Shown: piece after piece, positions 14,183 to 24,708 of the stretch
Numbering within the stretch: position 1 is the first letter of the stretch
Layout of the letters: every line of letters starts with the position of its first letter
NCBI GenBank assembly: GCA_037577475.1
Contig: CM075192.1
Location: 3,723,908 to 3,787,907 of the forward strand
Direction: 5' to 3'
DNA length: 64,000 nt
From: Chaunax sp. Z400
Taxonomy: Eukaryota > Chordata > Actinopteri > Lophiiformes > Chaunacidae
Translations under genes and position numbers: made by a program
The notes under the pieces: model-generated
Seen by the model: only the letters and a program-made list of their open reading frames with translations
What the model was told of the DNA's origin: nothing
Database searches by the model: none

Positions 14183-14570
14183 CTTTGTGCCGCCACCAAC
14201 CTACAGGGGCTCCTCAAACGTCAGGGCAGGAGTGCTGGAGGTGTGGGGGCGGCTCGGACACTTTTGCCGAGAGTGTCCGCTAATGGAGGTCGGTCAGGTG
14301 ATCCGGGTCACTGACCCTCCAACACCCTCCCCCACTCCAGGAGAGACATACGGCGTTCAGGTGAGAATCCATGGGGGCAGTGCTGCTATGTAGCATTTCT
14401 GCAGAGTGTTGCACAGGCACTATATCAGGTCATCTCCTGGGTCGGCATCCAGAAAGAGATTCTGACCGACCAGGACACCTCGTTCATGTCTCGCACAATG
14501 AGGGAACTTAACGGGTTGTTGGGCATTAAATTTATTCGGATGTCATCAGCCACCACCACCACCAGTTTAT
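14183..14570 (+). pseudogene. Gypsy-type retroelement relic: gag zinc knuckle joined to integrase
   Basis: Two fragments of a Gypsy-like LTR retroelement lie side by side in + orientation. The first (about 14190-14390) shows a CCHC zinc-knuckle pattern of the gag nucleocapsid (CWRCG, then LGHFCRECP), split by a frameshift. The second (about 14405-14555) reads YQVISWVGIQKEILTDQDTS and MRELNGLLGIK, the integrase core context around ILTDQGT and LLGIK. Protease, reverse transcriptase and RNase H, which should lie between them, are missing, so an internal deletion joined the two. Frameshifts and a stop make it non-functional. No long terminal repeats were identified around it. Confidence 0.7.
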
Positions 14571-15562
14571 GGGCTCCAAAGGGGAATTCATCCTGCCACT
14601 GCCCAGTGCAGATGCCCTTCGATCACAACCTCCCTGAGGAGTCTAATTGCTGAAGACTAATCAGCCAACTGCCTTCCTCTGTAGAGGCTGGCATCTTTCA
14701 GCCCTTTGTTTTGTCTTAACTGTTTTTATTTAGTCTGAGGCTTCATTGCCTTCATCTCCAGCAGCAGCAGCCAGCTTTTGTTAGCTGAATAGTTCTGATA
14801 AACCCACTGAACCTGTCCAGCACCAAACAGCAGGCAAATCTAAAAAAGCTGATGAACATACAGTTTATCAGTGGAGCATTTAGCATCAAATGAGCCAGAT
14901 ATTATTCTCAAGAGAGAGTCCAAAAATAGAGCAAAAAGAGAGTGAATGTTGGATTTAGATCAATCAGATTGTCCGAACCACAACTTTATCTAGGGTGATA
15001 AACTAGTAAATATTAATTTAAATATGCCGTTTTTGGCCTTTGTGCTTTCACCTCATGACTGAGCATCAGTCCTCTGGTACCCACTGACAAGATGAAATAC
15101 TTCTTTATGTTTACTGTTCTAGGAAAATCCAAAATCTGCAAAGTGGCATGAAACTTCTCCATTACAGAATTTGTGAAAGCATATGTGGCATTGTAACATA
15201 AGGCAAGGATTCACGTACTTCCTCCAAAACTGTATCTGATTTCTCAATAGACATTCCCATAAGAGAGGAGTTATTTCCTTTCTTATGAGAATGTCTCTCT
15301 GTACATGACTATTTAGTGTTGCGCAGTGTGTTCATCATTATATATGGTGCCCTACTGTATGTGGTCATAGAGCAGTGTGAAACCAGAACCAGGGGTGGTT
15401 TCAGTATGATGGGCCATCTATTTATAGCTTAATCTCAAGAGGCCTGCGCTTACGTCAGTGTGAGGTGAGGGGGAATACCTGAAGGAGGTCAGAAAACATT
15501 CTGTGACAATAACGTTTACATGGCAAATGGCTAATCTGTAGAATATATTTTGGTTTGTTTAA
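14571..15562. other. No recognised gene
   Basis: AT-rich DNA without convincing exons, ending at the 6-bp target duplication of the DNA transposon at 15563. Confidence 0.4.
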
Positions 15563-16378
15563 TACGGTGGCCGAGACGGTTCACAACATGAATGCAAAAG
15601 CTACAGCACGAACGCAAAAACCACAACACAAATGCAAAAGCCACAACGGAAGTCAACTTTTATTAGTAAAATAAACAACAATGGAGAAGAGCAACACCGG
15701 AGGTGAGAGTCAACAGACTTTTTTTTTTTTACTTTATTGAACATTTGTGAACATACACACAAAACGTAGAAACATAATTCTATATATTTTTTTTTATGTA
15801 GAGCTCCTCCTAGTGTGCCTTCTATACGGAAGCGCATTGCTGCCACGGCAGAAAAGGAAAAAAAAATCACTATCACGTTATAACGTGAAAGTTTGAAGTT
15901 GTACTTCATGCTCGGATTGAGACAGAAATCTTAACAGTGGAATATCTGTGTTTTGGGCCATGGAGATGTGAATCCACTGGAAAAATAGCAACAAGTGTCC
16001 ACTTCAATGTGTAATATAATGCTTGTCTGATGCCTGTTTATGAAGTGTGTTCTTACTATGTTATTTGCCATATTGATTGTATTGTATATTTTACACTTCA
16101 ATAAAGTTGTGGGGAAAAAACAAACAAGTGTCCACTTGTTTGCCACTTGAGGCCAACTTATTGTGTTGAGACGTGATAAGTTCACGTTATAACAATAAAA
16201 GGTATCATGTTATAAGTGAAATACAACTTTTTCAAATCACGTAGGTGAGCCATATTCCTCAGTTTATCTGTTCTCCACAGACTTTACTCATTCAAACAAG
16301 AGTATGTTTTAACGTGATAAGTTTGTCTTGGCTTTTGCATCATGTTATGAACCGCCACGGCCACCGTAGTTTAATGTT
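15563..16378. mobile_element. 816-bp non-autonomous DNA transposon with 6-bp target duplication
   Basis: The left end reads TACGGTGGCCGAGACGGTTC and the reverse complement of the right end reads TACGGTGGCCGTGGCGGTTC. The similarity continues for about 40 bases, including ACATGA followed by TGCAAAAGC. The element is flanked on both sides by GTTTAA (15557-15562 and 16379-16384), an exact 6-bp target-site duplication. Inside there is no transposase, but there is a run of T, several ACGTTATAAC-type inverted motifs and a segment with an AATAAA signal (about 16100) that looks like a captured transcript end. A 6-bp duplication would fit IS3EU- or Dada-type superfamilies; that assignment is a guess. 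The open frames inside are not convincing genes. Confidence 0.75.
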
Positions 16379-16384
16379 AGGTAT

Positions 16385-16711
16385 GAGTTAATAATCAAAG
16401 ACAGTTCAAAGATTAGCCTAACTCAATTTTTACTTAATAAAAATTTTAATTAAAAAAATATTTTTTTGTGTGTTTTTGATATTACATTAAGATAAAAGAC
16501 AGTTTGTAATTAGACAAAAAAAATAGCATTAACATATACTAAAATATCATTGTTACCCACATCGACACTGGAAGCATTTGCTGCAGACATGTATATATTA
16601 TTGAAACTTAAACATCTTTTCAAAGTAATTTGTGGTCCGAAGGCTTCTGGTGAAGTGGAATACTTCATACAACCTGTATAGAGTCATTTTATGTTAGCTT
16701 TCAGGTATTTC
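16385..16711. other. No recognised gene
   Basis: AT-rich sequence with no recognised feature. Confidence 0.4.
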
Positions 16712-16762
16712 TTATTATATATATATATATATATACACACACATATATATATATATATATAT

Positions 16763-16848
<86 letters not shown>
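16712..16848. repeat. (TA)n/(CA)n compound microsatellite
   Basis: About 135 bases of alternating TA interrupted by two CACACACA blocks. The Tyr-Ile-rich open frames on the - strand here are simply this repeat read in frame. Confidence 0.95.
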
Positions 16849-17870
16849 GTGAGTGTCAGTAGAAATATGCAGGACATTAAAATGTACGGGACAGAAAAAT
16901 ACAAGGGACAGACAAATATACAAGACAGAAAAATGTATAGGATCGAGAAAAATATACACTAGTATATGGTAGACTTATGTACATTGTGCAGAATTGTGTT
17001 AAAGTGAGGAGTGCAGGGTGGGATGATGCTAAATCACTGAATGAGTGTTTATCAGACTGATGGCCTGTGGGAAGAAACTGTTCTTGTGTCTGGTTGTTTT
17101 GGCGTACAGTGCTCTGTAACACCTACTGGAGGGCAGGAGATCAAACAGTTTGTGGCAGGGGTGAGATGGATCTGCAGCACTGTTTCCTGCCCTCTTCTTG
17201 GCCCTGGACATATACAAGTCCTGAATGGAGGGCAGGTTGATCCCGATGATTTTCTCTGCAGTCCTGATGGTCCGTTGCAGTCTGTTCTTGTCCTGTTTGG
17301 TGGCCGACCCAAACCAGACGGTGATGGATGAGCAGAGAACAGACGGAATGGTAGCAGTGTAAAACTGAGTCAGCATCTCCTTGGTCTCCAGGTTGAACTT
17401 CCTGAGCTGATGCAGGAAGTACATCCTCTGCTGTGCCTTTTTTATTATGGCGTCAGTGGGGTCAGTACAGATGGGTCACCTGAGGTGCAGTCATTATAGT
17501 GTAGAGGGAGAAGGGCAGTGGGGAGAGAACACATCCCAGGGGGGCGCCAGTGCTGATCAATCAGGAACCAGATGTGATGTTTCCCAGCCTCACCTACTGC
17601 CTCCTGTCAGTCAGGACGTTTGTAATCCACTGACAGGTGGAGGCGGGTTTTTTTGGGGACCAGGATGATGGTGGAGCGTTTGAAGCAGGAGGGAACTTCA
17701 CACAGCTCCAGTGACCTGTTGAAGATTTGTGTGAAGATGGGGGCCAGCTGGTCAGCACAGACTTTCAGGCAGGAGGGTGACACACCATCACACCATCTCT
17801 GTAATGTTGGTATTTACTTGCATCTAGAGTGGGATACATGTGGAGACTCATTATAATCTGAGTAGTTGCA
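16849..17870 (-). mobile_element. 5'-truncated L2-like (jockey superfamily) LINE, reverse transcriptase C-terminus
   Basis: Reading on the - strand, 17870 to 17030 carries a decayed reverse transcriptase. The pattern GCVLSPLPFSLYT (palm region) lies near 17.53 kb in a broken frame. An open stretch (17424-17029) follows with the C-terminal pattern: MLTQFYTATIPSVLCSSITV, RTIRTAEKIIG, then PSIQDLY. The segment 16850-17030 is probably its 3' untranslated end, with a short GACAGAAAAATA-type tandem repeat. Stops and frameshifts make it inactive. It ends about 200 bases upstream of the truncated DUF4430 gene, where that gene's first exons would be expected. Confidence 0.85.
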
Positions 17871-18070
17871 CTATGCATCAGGACCAGTGTTATCACAAGG
17901 GCTGAACAGGCAGCAGTAAATGCCTGTTTTATGGGGTTAAAACTATTTCACACCTTTATTGGCATCAAAGTGAAAACTTAATGGTTTAACTAATCATAAT
18001 TACAGCCTTATGAGTCCTTATTTTTGTTTCTGTGCACCCCATATACAAGTCCTCTCTGGTTGTCCTGCAG

Positions 18071-18341
18071 GTTCACCTACACAGAGGATCCAAACTACGG
18101 CCCGTTCCTGCAGAGTGTGAACACTTTGTCTGGACATACAGAGGAACATACTTACTGGGAGTTGCTGGTCAACACAGCAGAGAAAATAATCAGACCTGAA
18201 GTTGGTGAGTCAGCCAAGAAGATGTTTACCTGTGTGTCTTCTGAAGCAGCTGTTCTCATACTGTTTATCTTGTTTGCAGGTATTGGATGTTACATTTCCA
18301 AAGCAGATGAGCAAGTAATCCTTAAATACACAAAGTACTGA
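18071..18341 (+). pseudogene. 5'-truncated transcobalamin-like DUF4430 gene (two terminal exons)
   Basis: Two exons with intact splice sites encode the end of a DUF4430 domain, the C-terminal cobalamin-binding domain of transcobalamin and intrinsic factor. Exon A is 18071-18204 (acceptor TGTCCTGCAG, donor GTGAGT) and contains DPNYGPFLQSVNTLSG and TYWELLV. Exon B is 18280-18341 and reads GIGCYISKADEQVILKYTKY, then TGA. They match exons 3 and 4 of the complete - strand copy at 20480-22313 in phase and almost in length (exon A is one codon shorter). I found no signal-peptide exon or exon 2 upstream; a LINE occupies 16.85-17.87 kb. It is therefore either a truncated paralogue or a gene whose first exons lie farther upstream. 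AATAAA occurs near 18551. Confidence 0.75.
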
Positions 18342-18593
18342 AGAAACAGAAGCCACTGGATGTTGAAATGGGACCAGAGACAAAGTCAGATCAGTTTATA
18401 ATGCATTTAACATAAGATGAATTGGTCATTGGTGTGAGAATTAAAACAATTTACAATATAATATATACATATATATATAATAACACGTCCAGTTAGAGTA
18501 AATTTCTTCAAACAAAGGTCTGGAACACTGTAATGTCTAACTTGCCAAACCAATAAAGGAAGTACAGTTCAATAATATTTCAACAGTAATTAT
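18342..18593. other. 3' flank of truncated DUF4430 gene
   Basis: AT-rich, with a possible polyadenylation signal AATAAA near 18551. No gene. Confidence 0.4.
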
Positions 18594-18722
18594 TCACTCA
18601 CTCATGCATTCATTTTCTGTAACCTCTTATCCTGTGTAGGGTCACGGGGGGCTGAAGTCTATCCCAGCCTACTTTGGGCGGGAGGCGGGGTTCACCCTGG
18701 ACAAGTCACCAGTTTATCATAG
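18594..18722. repeat. Dispersed teleost repeat fragment
   Basis: The sequence ATTCATTTTCTGTAACC, TTATCCTGT, then GGGTCACGGGGGGCTGAAG and CCCAGCCTACTTTGGGCG is a very common fish repeat that I recognise from many teleost genomes but cannot assign to a named family. A short reverse-complement piece of the same family, with a (GAAT)n tail, occurs near 62955-63000. Confidence 0.65.
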
Positions 18723-18754
18723 GACCATGTAGAAAGACACACAGACCATATCAC

Positions 18755-19140
18755 TCATGGGAAGAGTCGTGACAATTAAAATGATGATCCTCCCAAAAAT
18801 GAATGATCTTTTCTCAATGGTCCCAACTCAACCATCTTCTGTTTGGTTTAAGACACTTGACTCTAGCATCTCCAAATTTCTATGGAAGAACAAACCACCA
18901 AGTATTCATTTAAATACGCTTCAAAAAACCAAAGATCATGGTGGGTTAGAACTACCAATTCTTTTCACTACTTACTTGCCAACAGACTGCAATGTCTTGC
19001 ACAAACACAGAACAAACATTCTGTGATGGAATCCAAATCTCAGACCTGCCATTCATCAGTCCCACTATGAAACGACACAGCTGCTTTAAAAGCATTAATA
19101 TAAGCACCTCCCTGACAGCCTGGTGGGAATTTCTTAATTA
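18755..19140 (+). mobile_element. L1-type LINE ORF2 fragment
   Basis: The + strand frame shows the region after the reverse transcriptase catalytic core of L1 ORF2: GRVVTIKMMILPKMNDLFSM, then FLWKNKPPSIHLNTLQKTKD and GGLELP. Farther on, in another frame, comes SLTAWWEFL. Frame changes and the absence of the catalytic motifs show it is a dead fragment. Confidence 0.8.
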
Positions 19141-20135
19141 AAATAACTAGGTCTTCACTTATCCTGGGCCTGGACTGGGTTGGACTGCTTCTCGGGTGCA
19201 GGTGGGTCTGCAGCCGCGGGCCCCCGGGCCCGGGACTCCGCTGTGTCACCGGGCATGGGGCTCGTTCATATGCCGGAGGGGATGGGGCGGTGCTGGTCTC
19301 GGTGCTCCGGTGATGCTCTGGGGGTTTCTGGTGTGGCCCCCTGGGCAGAGTAGGCCTAGCTCCTCCCTGACTGGGGGGGCTGATGGTGGGAATGAGTGTG
19401 AGTGCCAGTCAGGAAGCTGGTACCTTGGGGCGGAACAGCTTTTGCCTCATCCTTTGGGGTCTTTGCCCCCTCCCCGTCCTGTTGTGTCTCATTACATACA
19501 CCCTAGGACCTTGGGGGTTGGATATGGTGCCAGTCGGGTGGGGGATGGGGCTGCTTCATTGTGGACTTCACCATCCATCCTACCCGGTGAGACTGACCGT
19601 CCTCCAGTTTTAACTGCACCATAGACACCGAGGGCTTGGGGGTCGGGCGGGACATGTGGTGGAGCCCCACTGTCTGCCAGCAGTGGGGGGTCCATGTCCC
19701 AACTGCCCCCAATTTTAATCACAGCACCTTTGCAGCACCACATACCACATATCCACCTATCTACACATGCACACACCTTCCTACACACTCAAGTTAACAC
19801 AGCATCATGTACACGGGAGGAGCTGGGGGTGTGGGGGGGCTGTCGCCCTCCCCAGGTTGGATGGAGGTCAGCGGCCTTGGGGGAGGCGTCAGTCCTGCCT
19901 CTGGGGTGTTGCCGGTGGGCCGTGGGGGGCGTCGCCGCGCCCCCTTGGGCCTGTTGTCCCCTGTAGGTCGGGCCCTCCCTCTGTCGGCCCGCCCACCTTG
20001 GGGGTGGTTATCAGGGCAGCCCTGCCTTCTCCGTTGCGTAGCGGGCCTTGCGCGGGGGGCTTGGGCGGGTCTCGCGTGGGCGGGATCTTGGGGCTGTGGG
20101 CTCCGCTCGCGCTTTGGGGGGCTGGCCTCTGGTTC
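19141..20135. repeat. GC-rich block of unknown origin
   Basis: About 1 kb that is strikingly GC-rich with many G runs on the + strand, inside otherwise AT-rich DNA. It begins directly where L1 coding similarity ends and stops abruptly before an AT-rich segment near 20140. Open frames occur in all six frames, Gly/Pro/Arg-rich, because GC-rich sequence rarely contains stops; I do not accept any as a gene. It is probably the non-coding end or a companion of the L1 element, but I cannot name it. Confidence 0.5.
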
Positions 20136-20362
20136 ACACAAATTACCAATAAAAAAGGAACATACATACTTACACGCTGTCATTTACCTCTAATGCTATC
20201 CAGTCTTATGGGTACATTTCATGCATTTCTCTTTTGACACATTTGTCTTTCAGACAACTCAATACAATGGATGTGAATGGAGTTTATTTGTGGTGCTCAC
20301 AGCAAAAAAGTAGAGAGTAGGAAGAGACTAGAATCCAGTCTAATGAACACATGGAGCAGTAC

Positions 20363-20368
20363 TTTATT
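20363..20368 (-). promoter_or_regulatory. Polyadenylation signal of DUF4430 gene
   Basis: AATAAA on the - strand, about 110 bases after the stop codon of the complete transcobalamin-like gene. Confidence 0.6.
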
Positions 20369-20479
20369 CAGCCAACATTAAACACAGATGAATGTTGTTC
20401 ACTTATAAAATACATTGTCATACAATCCAACACTGGCTCTGGTCCCATGTTGATGTACGGCGGCTGCTGCACCACCACT

Positions 20480-22313
20480 TCACCACTTTGAAAATTGCAG
20501 AATAATTTGCTCATTAGCACTGGGCATGTAGCATCCAATACCTGGAAACGAGATCCATAGATAATGTATCATCATACGATTTACTGTAAGACAGATCATA
20601 GACTTTCCATAGAGGACCTACCAACATCAAGTCTTATGATTGTGCCATTTGTTATCTTGACCAGCAGCTGCCAGTACGTACAGTCTTTGTCATTTCCAGC
20701 CACACCATTCACACTCTCCAGGTACGGGCCGTAGTCTGGATCCTGTGTGACGGTGAACCTGCAGGAACAACAGGAAAACAATGGATATACACTAAGTAGG
20801 AAGAATTAATGAGGAACTGCAGCGTTCACCCAGGAAACATCCATCCATCCATCATCCATCCATCCATCATCCATCCATCCATCATCCATCCATCCATCCA
20901 TCATCCATCCATCCATCATACATCCATCCATCCATCCATCCATCATACATCCATCCATCATCCATCATCCATCATCCATCCATCCATCCATTTATCCATC
21001 ATCAATCATCCATCCATCCATCATCCATCCATCCAACAGCAGCCCAAGGCTTTCCCACTCTAGATGAGATATCCTATCAGAAGCCTGATATCTTAGTTTT
21101 ATCATGTAAACAATACAGGCGGCCTGATATGACAAAACAAAGGAGTAAGTTAGGTCATGTGAACTAGGCCGCGGCACATTTCATTATAGGGTGTGCACTC
21201 ATGTCACTCTGCTGGAACACACCCCCTCAGTCAGACTGACTGGCTCAAAATCCTGCAACATGGTGACCAACATGAGAAACGTGGGAGTAAAATTTAAGTA
21301 GTTTAATTTAAGTATAAATTTAACATAAATTAAAGGCAGTCGGACTGAGAGTTTTTAGTTTAGTTGTTTCAACTAAAAATGGTAAAACTTGTTGGTGTAT
21401 GAAGAACATTTCAGATTTAGTTTGTTAGAAAAGAGGGTTACAATAAGCGTAAAGCTGGGAGACATCAGAAAACATCACAAAGATGTGTCGTCATTCATCA
21501 GACAGGCAGACAGTAGCAGTGAGACTGTTTGTACTGCAGGAGGCTGAACACGACACCAAAGTTCAGAAACACACAGCAGGAGTTCATGTTTACTTCATCA
21601 TTCTGTGTCATCGACATCAAACCTTCACACTGACCGGCGTTAAATCTCTGGGTCTCAGGTTCACTGAGAGGTACTTAATATGGAACGTTTTCTAGAATAT
21701 TCCATTCAGCACACACAGGAATGCTGAAGACGTTGGCTACATCATCAAGATATGTGCTGCAAACCTCACAGGATCTGAGTGAATATAAACGGTGCTGTCC
21801 TGTTTTTTCCTGATGATATTATTGATGAGTGATTTCCCATCTGATACATATGCAAACAAGCTAATCCTCACGTTAATAAAGTTAATGAATGATGACAGCA
21901 GAACAAAATAATCGACTGAAATACCAATCAGACACTTTGTCCATTTGGGAAGGTGATTTTGTAAATAAAGTTTTACATCAATAAGAAAGATGACAATGTT
22001 CTGATCTTACTTAAAGTTTGCATTGGAGGCCATGAGTCTGTTCATTCCTCCCAGTAGGATCCCTCCGTAACATGTGCGAGTGCTGAAGGTCACATTTGCA
22101 TGGCCCTGTAAGCTCTTCTTCACCACCACCTCGAAGGGAACAGTTTCATTACATTCTGAATTAATCCCTAGTTGACAAAAACAAAGAGATGTTTAATACC
22201 ATTAATTCTGAAATAAAGCTGATGACTTTTAAGTTCTGAGGCTTACTTTCAGTCAGAGTCCCAAGGAGCAGCAGCAGCAGGGCTGCAGAGAGCAGAGTTT
22301 GCATCGTCACCAT
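20480..22313 (-). CDS. Secreted single-domain transcobalamin-like (DUF4430) protein
   Basis: Four exons on the - strand give an open frame of 140 residues: 22313-22247, 22167-22011, 20758-20622 and 20541-20480, all with GT-AG borders and matching phases. Residues 1 to about 21 form a signal peptide (MQTLLSAALLLLLLGTLTES). The mature part is one DUF4430 domain, the C-terminal domain that closes over cobalamin in transcobalamin and intrinsic factor, with DPDYGPYLESVNGVAG, TYWQLL and GIGCYMPSANEQIILQFSKW. The alpha-barrel domain of about 270 residues found in full-length cobalamin carriers is absent. The protein has Cys residues in SEC, RTCYGG, DCTYW and GCY. A large intron 2 holds the ATCC repeat. 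Small fish proteins of this type are annotated as transcobalamin-like; cobalamin binding by the lone domain is not assured. Confidence 0.88.
20838..21033. repeat. (ATCC)n microsatellite
   Basis: About 195 bases of CATCCATCCATC with irregular single-unit variations, inside intron 2 of the DUF4430 gene. Confidence 0.95.
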
Positions 22314-23440
22314 GGCTGCCGGACGGGAGCGTTTTTGACTGAAACCAGCAGTCACTGGTTTTATTCCAGTCACAACTGTTTACATACTGGAGCACAGAGA
22401 ACTTTGTTGATCTTAATTGGAGAAAGCTGATAAAGCTTTCCATAAAGTCAGCTAAAATGTCACCTTGAGGTTATGAAATGTTGTTTGCACTGTTAGATTT
22501 GTTGAAGGTTACACTCTTTCATCAGAAAAGCTGCTCATGAAATTTTAGAGATTAATCAGTAGAGTGACAGTAGTAAGTTAAGCTGCTAATATTAAAGTAT
22601 TAAAGTATCATATAAACAGTGAGTTTGTTAAAGATTAGTTTTTACCAGAAACACATTTCTGCAAAAATGTAACATTTTGTACTTTGTTCAATAGAAATAA
22701 GAACTAAACTGTTTCTTCAGTCAGAATGAAGCCTGTATTTTAGGTATCTAGCTGTTGGGACTTACAAATCTGGTCTAGGGTGCCCTTCTAATTATGACAA
22801 TATGATAAAGTGCCCTTTAAGGTGTATCTCAAGAGAATAAATTAATTAAGGATTTTGTTATTATGAGGAAAGAGTTTATAATTACAAATCAGGATCTCAT
22901 GATTATGAGGTTGAGATTGTGCTTCTGTAGAGTGGTATTTCATTAGGATCTATGACTTTGAGAAGGTTCTGGACATTTCTTTGTGATGCCACCAAACCAG
23001 GTTGGATACATTTAAAAAGCATGAGTTTAATTCCATGAAGCATCACATACAGGTTGAACTGTTCCTGCAGGAGGAGGGTGACCTGAACAAGGACAACCAT
23101 GTGAAATGATGACATTCTATACTGCTGTTCACAATAACAGGAATATTTCCAATGTTTCATACAAGTAGGAAAACAGATTCAAAGTGACTATGGCCACTGT
23201 TTTACGTTATAATGACAAGATTCTTTTTTTCATTATTACCTATGTTAATGTAATAGACATTGGATTGTTGAGAAAGTTATTATGAAATGTGCATCACTTT
23301 GTAATAACTTTGCATCACTTTGTAATAATGTCATTCTATATATTATTTATATATGTTTTATTTTATATTCTCATACGTTTTTTATTGTAATTAAAATTGA
23401 TGTAGCATAGTTAAATGACAATGGTCTTCATTAATCTGTT
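22314..23440. other. 5' flank of DUF4430 gene and intergenic DNA
   Basis: This holds the upstream region of the - strand gene; no clear TATA box was seen. Nothing else recognised. Confidence 0.4.
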
Positions 23441-23640
23441 AAATAAGATAAAATGTACCTTTATTGATCCCCCATGGGGGAAATTCAGTTTGTTACAGCA
23501 GTACACGGGAAGAGGTAGCATCATGAAATATAAGAATAAAAGTACAATAAAATAAAAAATAAAGTGTGGTAGGACTATAAATAATGTAACATAGTTTATT
23601 CATTGTTGTTTAAGTAGATTGTAATTTAATATCTGATAGT
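23441..23640 (-). mobile_element. 3' end of an L2-like LINE
   Basis: The sequence GATAAGATAAAATGTACC, then TTTATTGATCCCCCATGGGG and AAATTCAG, is the (reversed) 3' terminus seen also at 31.7 kb. Only the untranslated end is present, as expected for a strongly 5'-truncated insertion. Confidence 0.65.
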
Positions 23641-23734
23641 AATACAACCTCTCTATAGTAAGTGGATAAAAAAAAGAGTATAGTGTGTATTAACAGTGTG
23701 CAATATTCAGGTCAGGAGAGATATCGTACATACT

Positions 23735-23850
23735 GTACATGTGCTGTTTGTACATATATGTCATGTTTGTACATATATGTCCTGTTTGTACATATATGTG
23801 CTGTTTGTACATACATGTCCTGTTTGTACATATATGTCCTGTATGTAAAT
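23735..23850. repeat. 19-bp minisatellite (about 6 units)
   Basis: Units of the form GTACATATATGTCCTGTTT follow one another about six times with one or two changes each. Each unit contains the self-complementary core TACATATATGTA. Tyr/Cys-rich open frames on both strands are the repeat read in frame. Confidence 0.9.
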
Positions 23851-24657
23851 TGTCAAAACTCTTCACAGAGCCAGTGGAACAGACGTCATGTGGAGCAAAC
23901 TGTGTATCACGTTTTATTGCTTTCACTCAAAATGCATTCAGTGACATCAGTTACCAAAATCCATGAGCTCTTTTCTCAGTCCACAACCTGCTAAACTCTA
24001 TACTGCAGCACATGTTTCAAATGCCAACACACTGACTTCAAAACAGTTAAAGACACAATCAAAACACTGATAGAAAAAGCTGTGCATTTCTGTTGCAGCC
24101 ACATGGAAATCTATACCGAAATAAAATCAAAGTATTGACCGTAAAATGAAATGATAATCATTCCAAACACAACTGATTGTAGTTTGCAGCTGAAAACCTA
24201 CCAAGGAGTTTTTGGCCTCATGACTGTAGCAAGCAGATAAAAGGGGGCGGTGGCAGGGAGAGGGAGAAGAGGAAGGAGAGGAGACCTAGAGCTGTGGTCT
24301 CTGATGAGGTAAGGACCACATGAGACCACATCAGGATGGAGGGATGGTCCATGATGGCTTCTCAACTTTCCTCTCCTCCTCTTCTCTTTCACGCCTCCAT
24401 GCTGTCCAGTTCATCTCCAAATGGACAATGAGGTTTGTCTAGTGTCGGGACAGCAGTGTATGATAATCTCATTTAGTCTTAACTGTTGTTGTTTCTCACC
24501 CAATGTTCGCAGGTCTGGTAAACTCAACATCATTTTTAAACAATACAGCCAGGACAGTTTGCTATGTTGACTTTATCTCAATTACAGTCAATATACACAG
24601 AACTGTATGGTTGATAATAACCTCTGATAGATCAGATTTACCCATAAAATGCTGTTA

Positions 24658-24661
<4 letters not shown>
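23851..24661. other. No recognised gene
   Basis: A GGAGAGG-type purine patch (24.24-24.29 kb) and a pyrimidine patch (24.37-24.40 kb) face each other and could pair. No gene. Confidence 0.35.

Positions 24662-24707
<46 letters not shown>
24662..24707. repeat. (TG)n microsatellite
   Basis: Twenty-three uninterrupted GT units. Confidence 0.95.

Positions 24708-24708
<1 letters not shown>

Noticed and set aside
16684..16959. Tyr-Ile-rich frames on the - strand
   Set aside because: They are a (TA)n/(CA)n microsatellite.
19196..20237. Multiple overlapping frames of 90-156 codons on both strands
   Set aside because: The GC-rich composition removes stops in all frames; there is no domain, splice context or protein-like pattern.
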